From: Sympetrum striolatum | Lineage: Eukaryota > Arthropoda > Insecta > Odonata > Libellulidae | Assembly: GCA_947579665.1 (NCBI GenBank) | Contig: OX388348.1 | Location: forward strand, 3,286,001-3,350,000 | Direction: 5' to 3' | DNA: 64,000 bases | Part shown: piece by piece, positions 63,656-64,000 of the stretch | How positions within the stretch are numbered: the stretch's first letter is position 1 | Layout of the letters: each line of letters opens with the position of its first letter | The notes under the pieces: model-generated | The model's database searches: none | Seen by the model: the letters and a program-made list of their open reading frames with translations, nothing else | What the model was told of the DNA's origin: nothing | Translations under genes and position numbers: made by a program

Positions 63656-64000
63656 CAAATTTTTTAAGTTGTTTTTTATGTGAACAACTGCTGTGAAAAT
63701 GAAAATAAAGGATAGAGGTAGGAGCTGAAATTTAAAATATGTGGAGAATGAATTAGATATTTAGGTTTATGAATACCAGGTATCTGATTTTTTTTGATCC
63801 AAGCATTATGAGAAATTGAATATTGAATCATAAACCAAATTTTCTAGCATGTGTTTGTTTGTGATGTGAAACCATAATTATTATATATATTTTACTATCC
63901 CTAATGGAGGAAATATTTTATTATCATGTACAGAAATTTATTGAAAGAAAAACATTTCTTGTGGAAAACATTGTCAAAGAAAATATTGCATTAATCATGA

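Larger units (their letters stand above)
55600..64000. other. CpG-depleted domain, probable intron or gene body
   Basis: Counting by eye in ten 60-base lines from this domain gave 2 CpG in 600 bases, against 25 CpG in 720 bases in twelve lines spread over 8.1-52.3 kb. No frame longer than 60 codons occurs from 55.2 to 61.5 kb. In arthropods with DNA methylation, such depletion marks bodies of germline-expressed genes. I found no exon in it; the hairpin, piggyBac relic and SINE relics are annotated separately. A small boundary effect exists, since 55.2-55.6 kb still has several CpG. Confidence 0.5.

Noticed and set aside
1..64000. CRISPR arrays, operons, bacterial or phage genes
   Set aside because: No regularly spaced short repeats, no Shine-Dalgarno-led gene strings and no long ORFs are present; the sequence is eukaryotic in character.

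Overview
The window looks like nuclear DNA of an arthropod, probably an insect. It is AT-rich and almost gene-free. It has no operon-like ORFs, no ribosomal or snRNA genes and no intact tRNA gene that I can see. It carries tRNA-derived SINE heads, a decayed piggyBac transposase, a hAT-like miniature element and a large TIR-bounded element filled with tandem repeats. The organism call is inference from this repeat content; no protein identifies a species.

Layout. At 1-5.1 kb there is unassigned AT-rich DNA. At 5.15-6.5 kb lies the strongest CpG-rich block, with a candidate minus-strand first coding exon (5230-5760) of an unrecognised Ser/Arg-rich protein ending at a good splice donor. From 6.5 to 33.8 kb the DNA is mostly featureless intron-like or intergenic sequence, with small CpG-rich patches (8.3-9.0, 9.7-10.1, 20.4-20.85 and 29.1-29.2 kb), a LINE-tail-like repeat near 19.6 kb and a tRNA-like head at 20.1 kb. 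At 33.79-35.28 kb is a composite element: a terminal hairpin, a (TG)n block, then 317-bp tandem units. From 35.3 to 55 kb there is more AT-rich DNA with CpG-rich patches (37.4, 46.9, 50, 52 and 53.4 kb), one CTCF-like site, a hAT-like MITE at 44.6-44.9 kb and two small tandem duplications. At 55.07-55.16 kb, YY1-like, CCAAT and perfect CRE motifs cluster within 100 bp, like a housekeeping promoter. From about 55.6 kb to the end CpG becomes very rare, although it is common to the left. I read this as the methylated body, probably intron, of a gene whose promoter is near 55.1 kb. In this domain lie a GC-rich hairpin (59.5 kb), the piggyBac relic (61.7-62.2 kb) and two tRNA-derived relics (62.9-63.7 kb).

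How it fits together. The most economical reading is two transcription units. One is a minus-strand gene that may begin at the 5-6.5 kb CpG-rich block and run off the left edge. The other is a promoter near 55.1 kb driving a gene whose body is the CpG-poor right end. I found no convincing new biological system. The most interesting signals are the sharp CpG change next to the promoter cluster and the structure of the 34-kb composite repeat.
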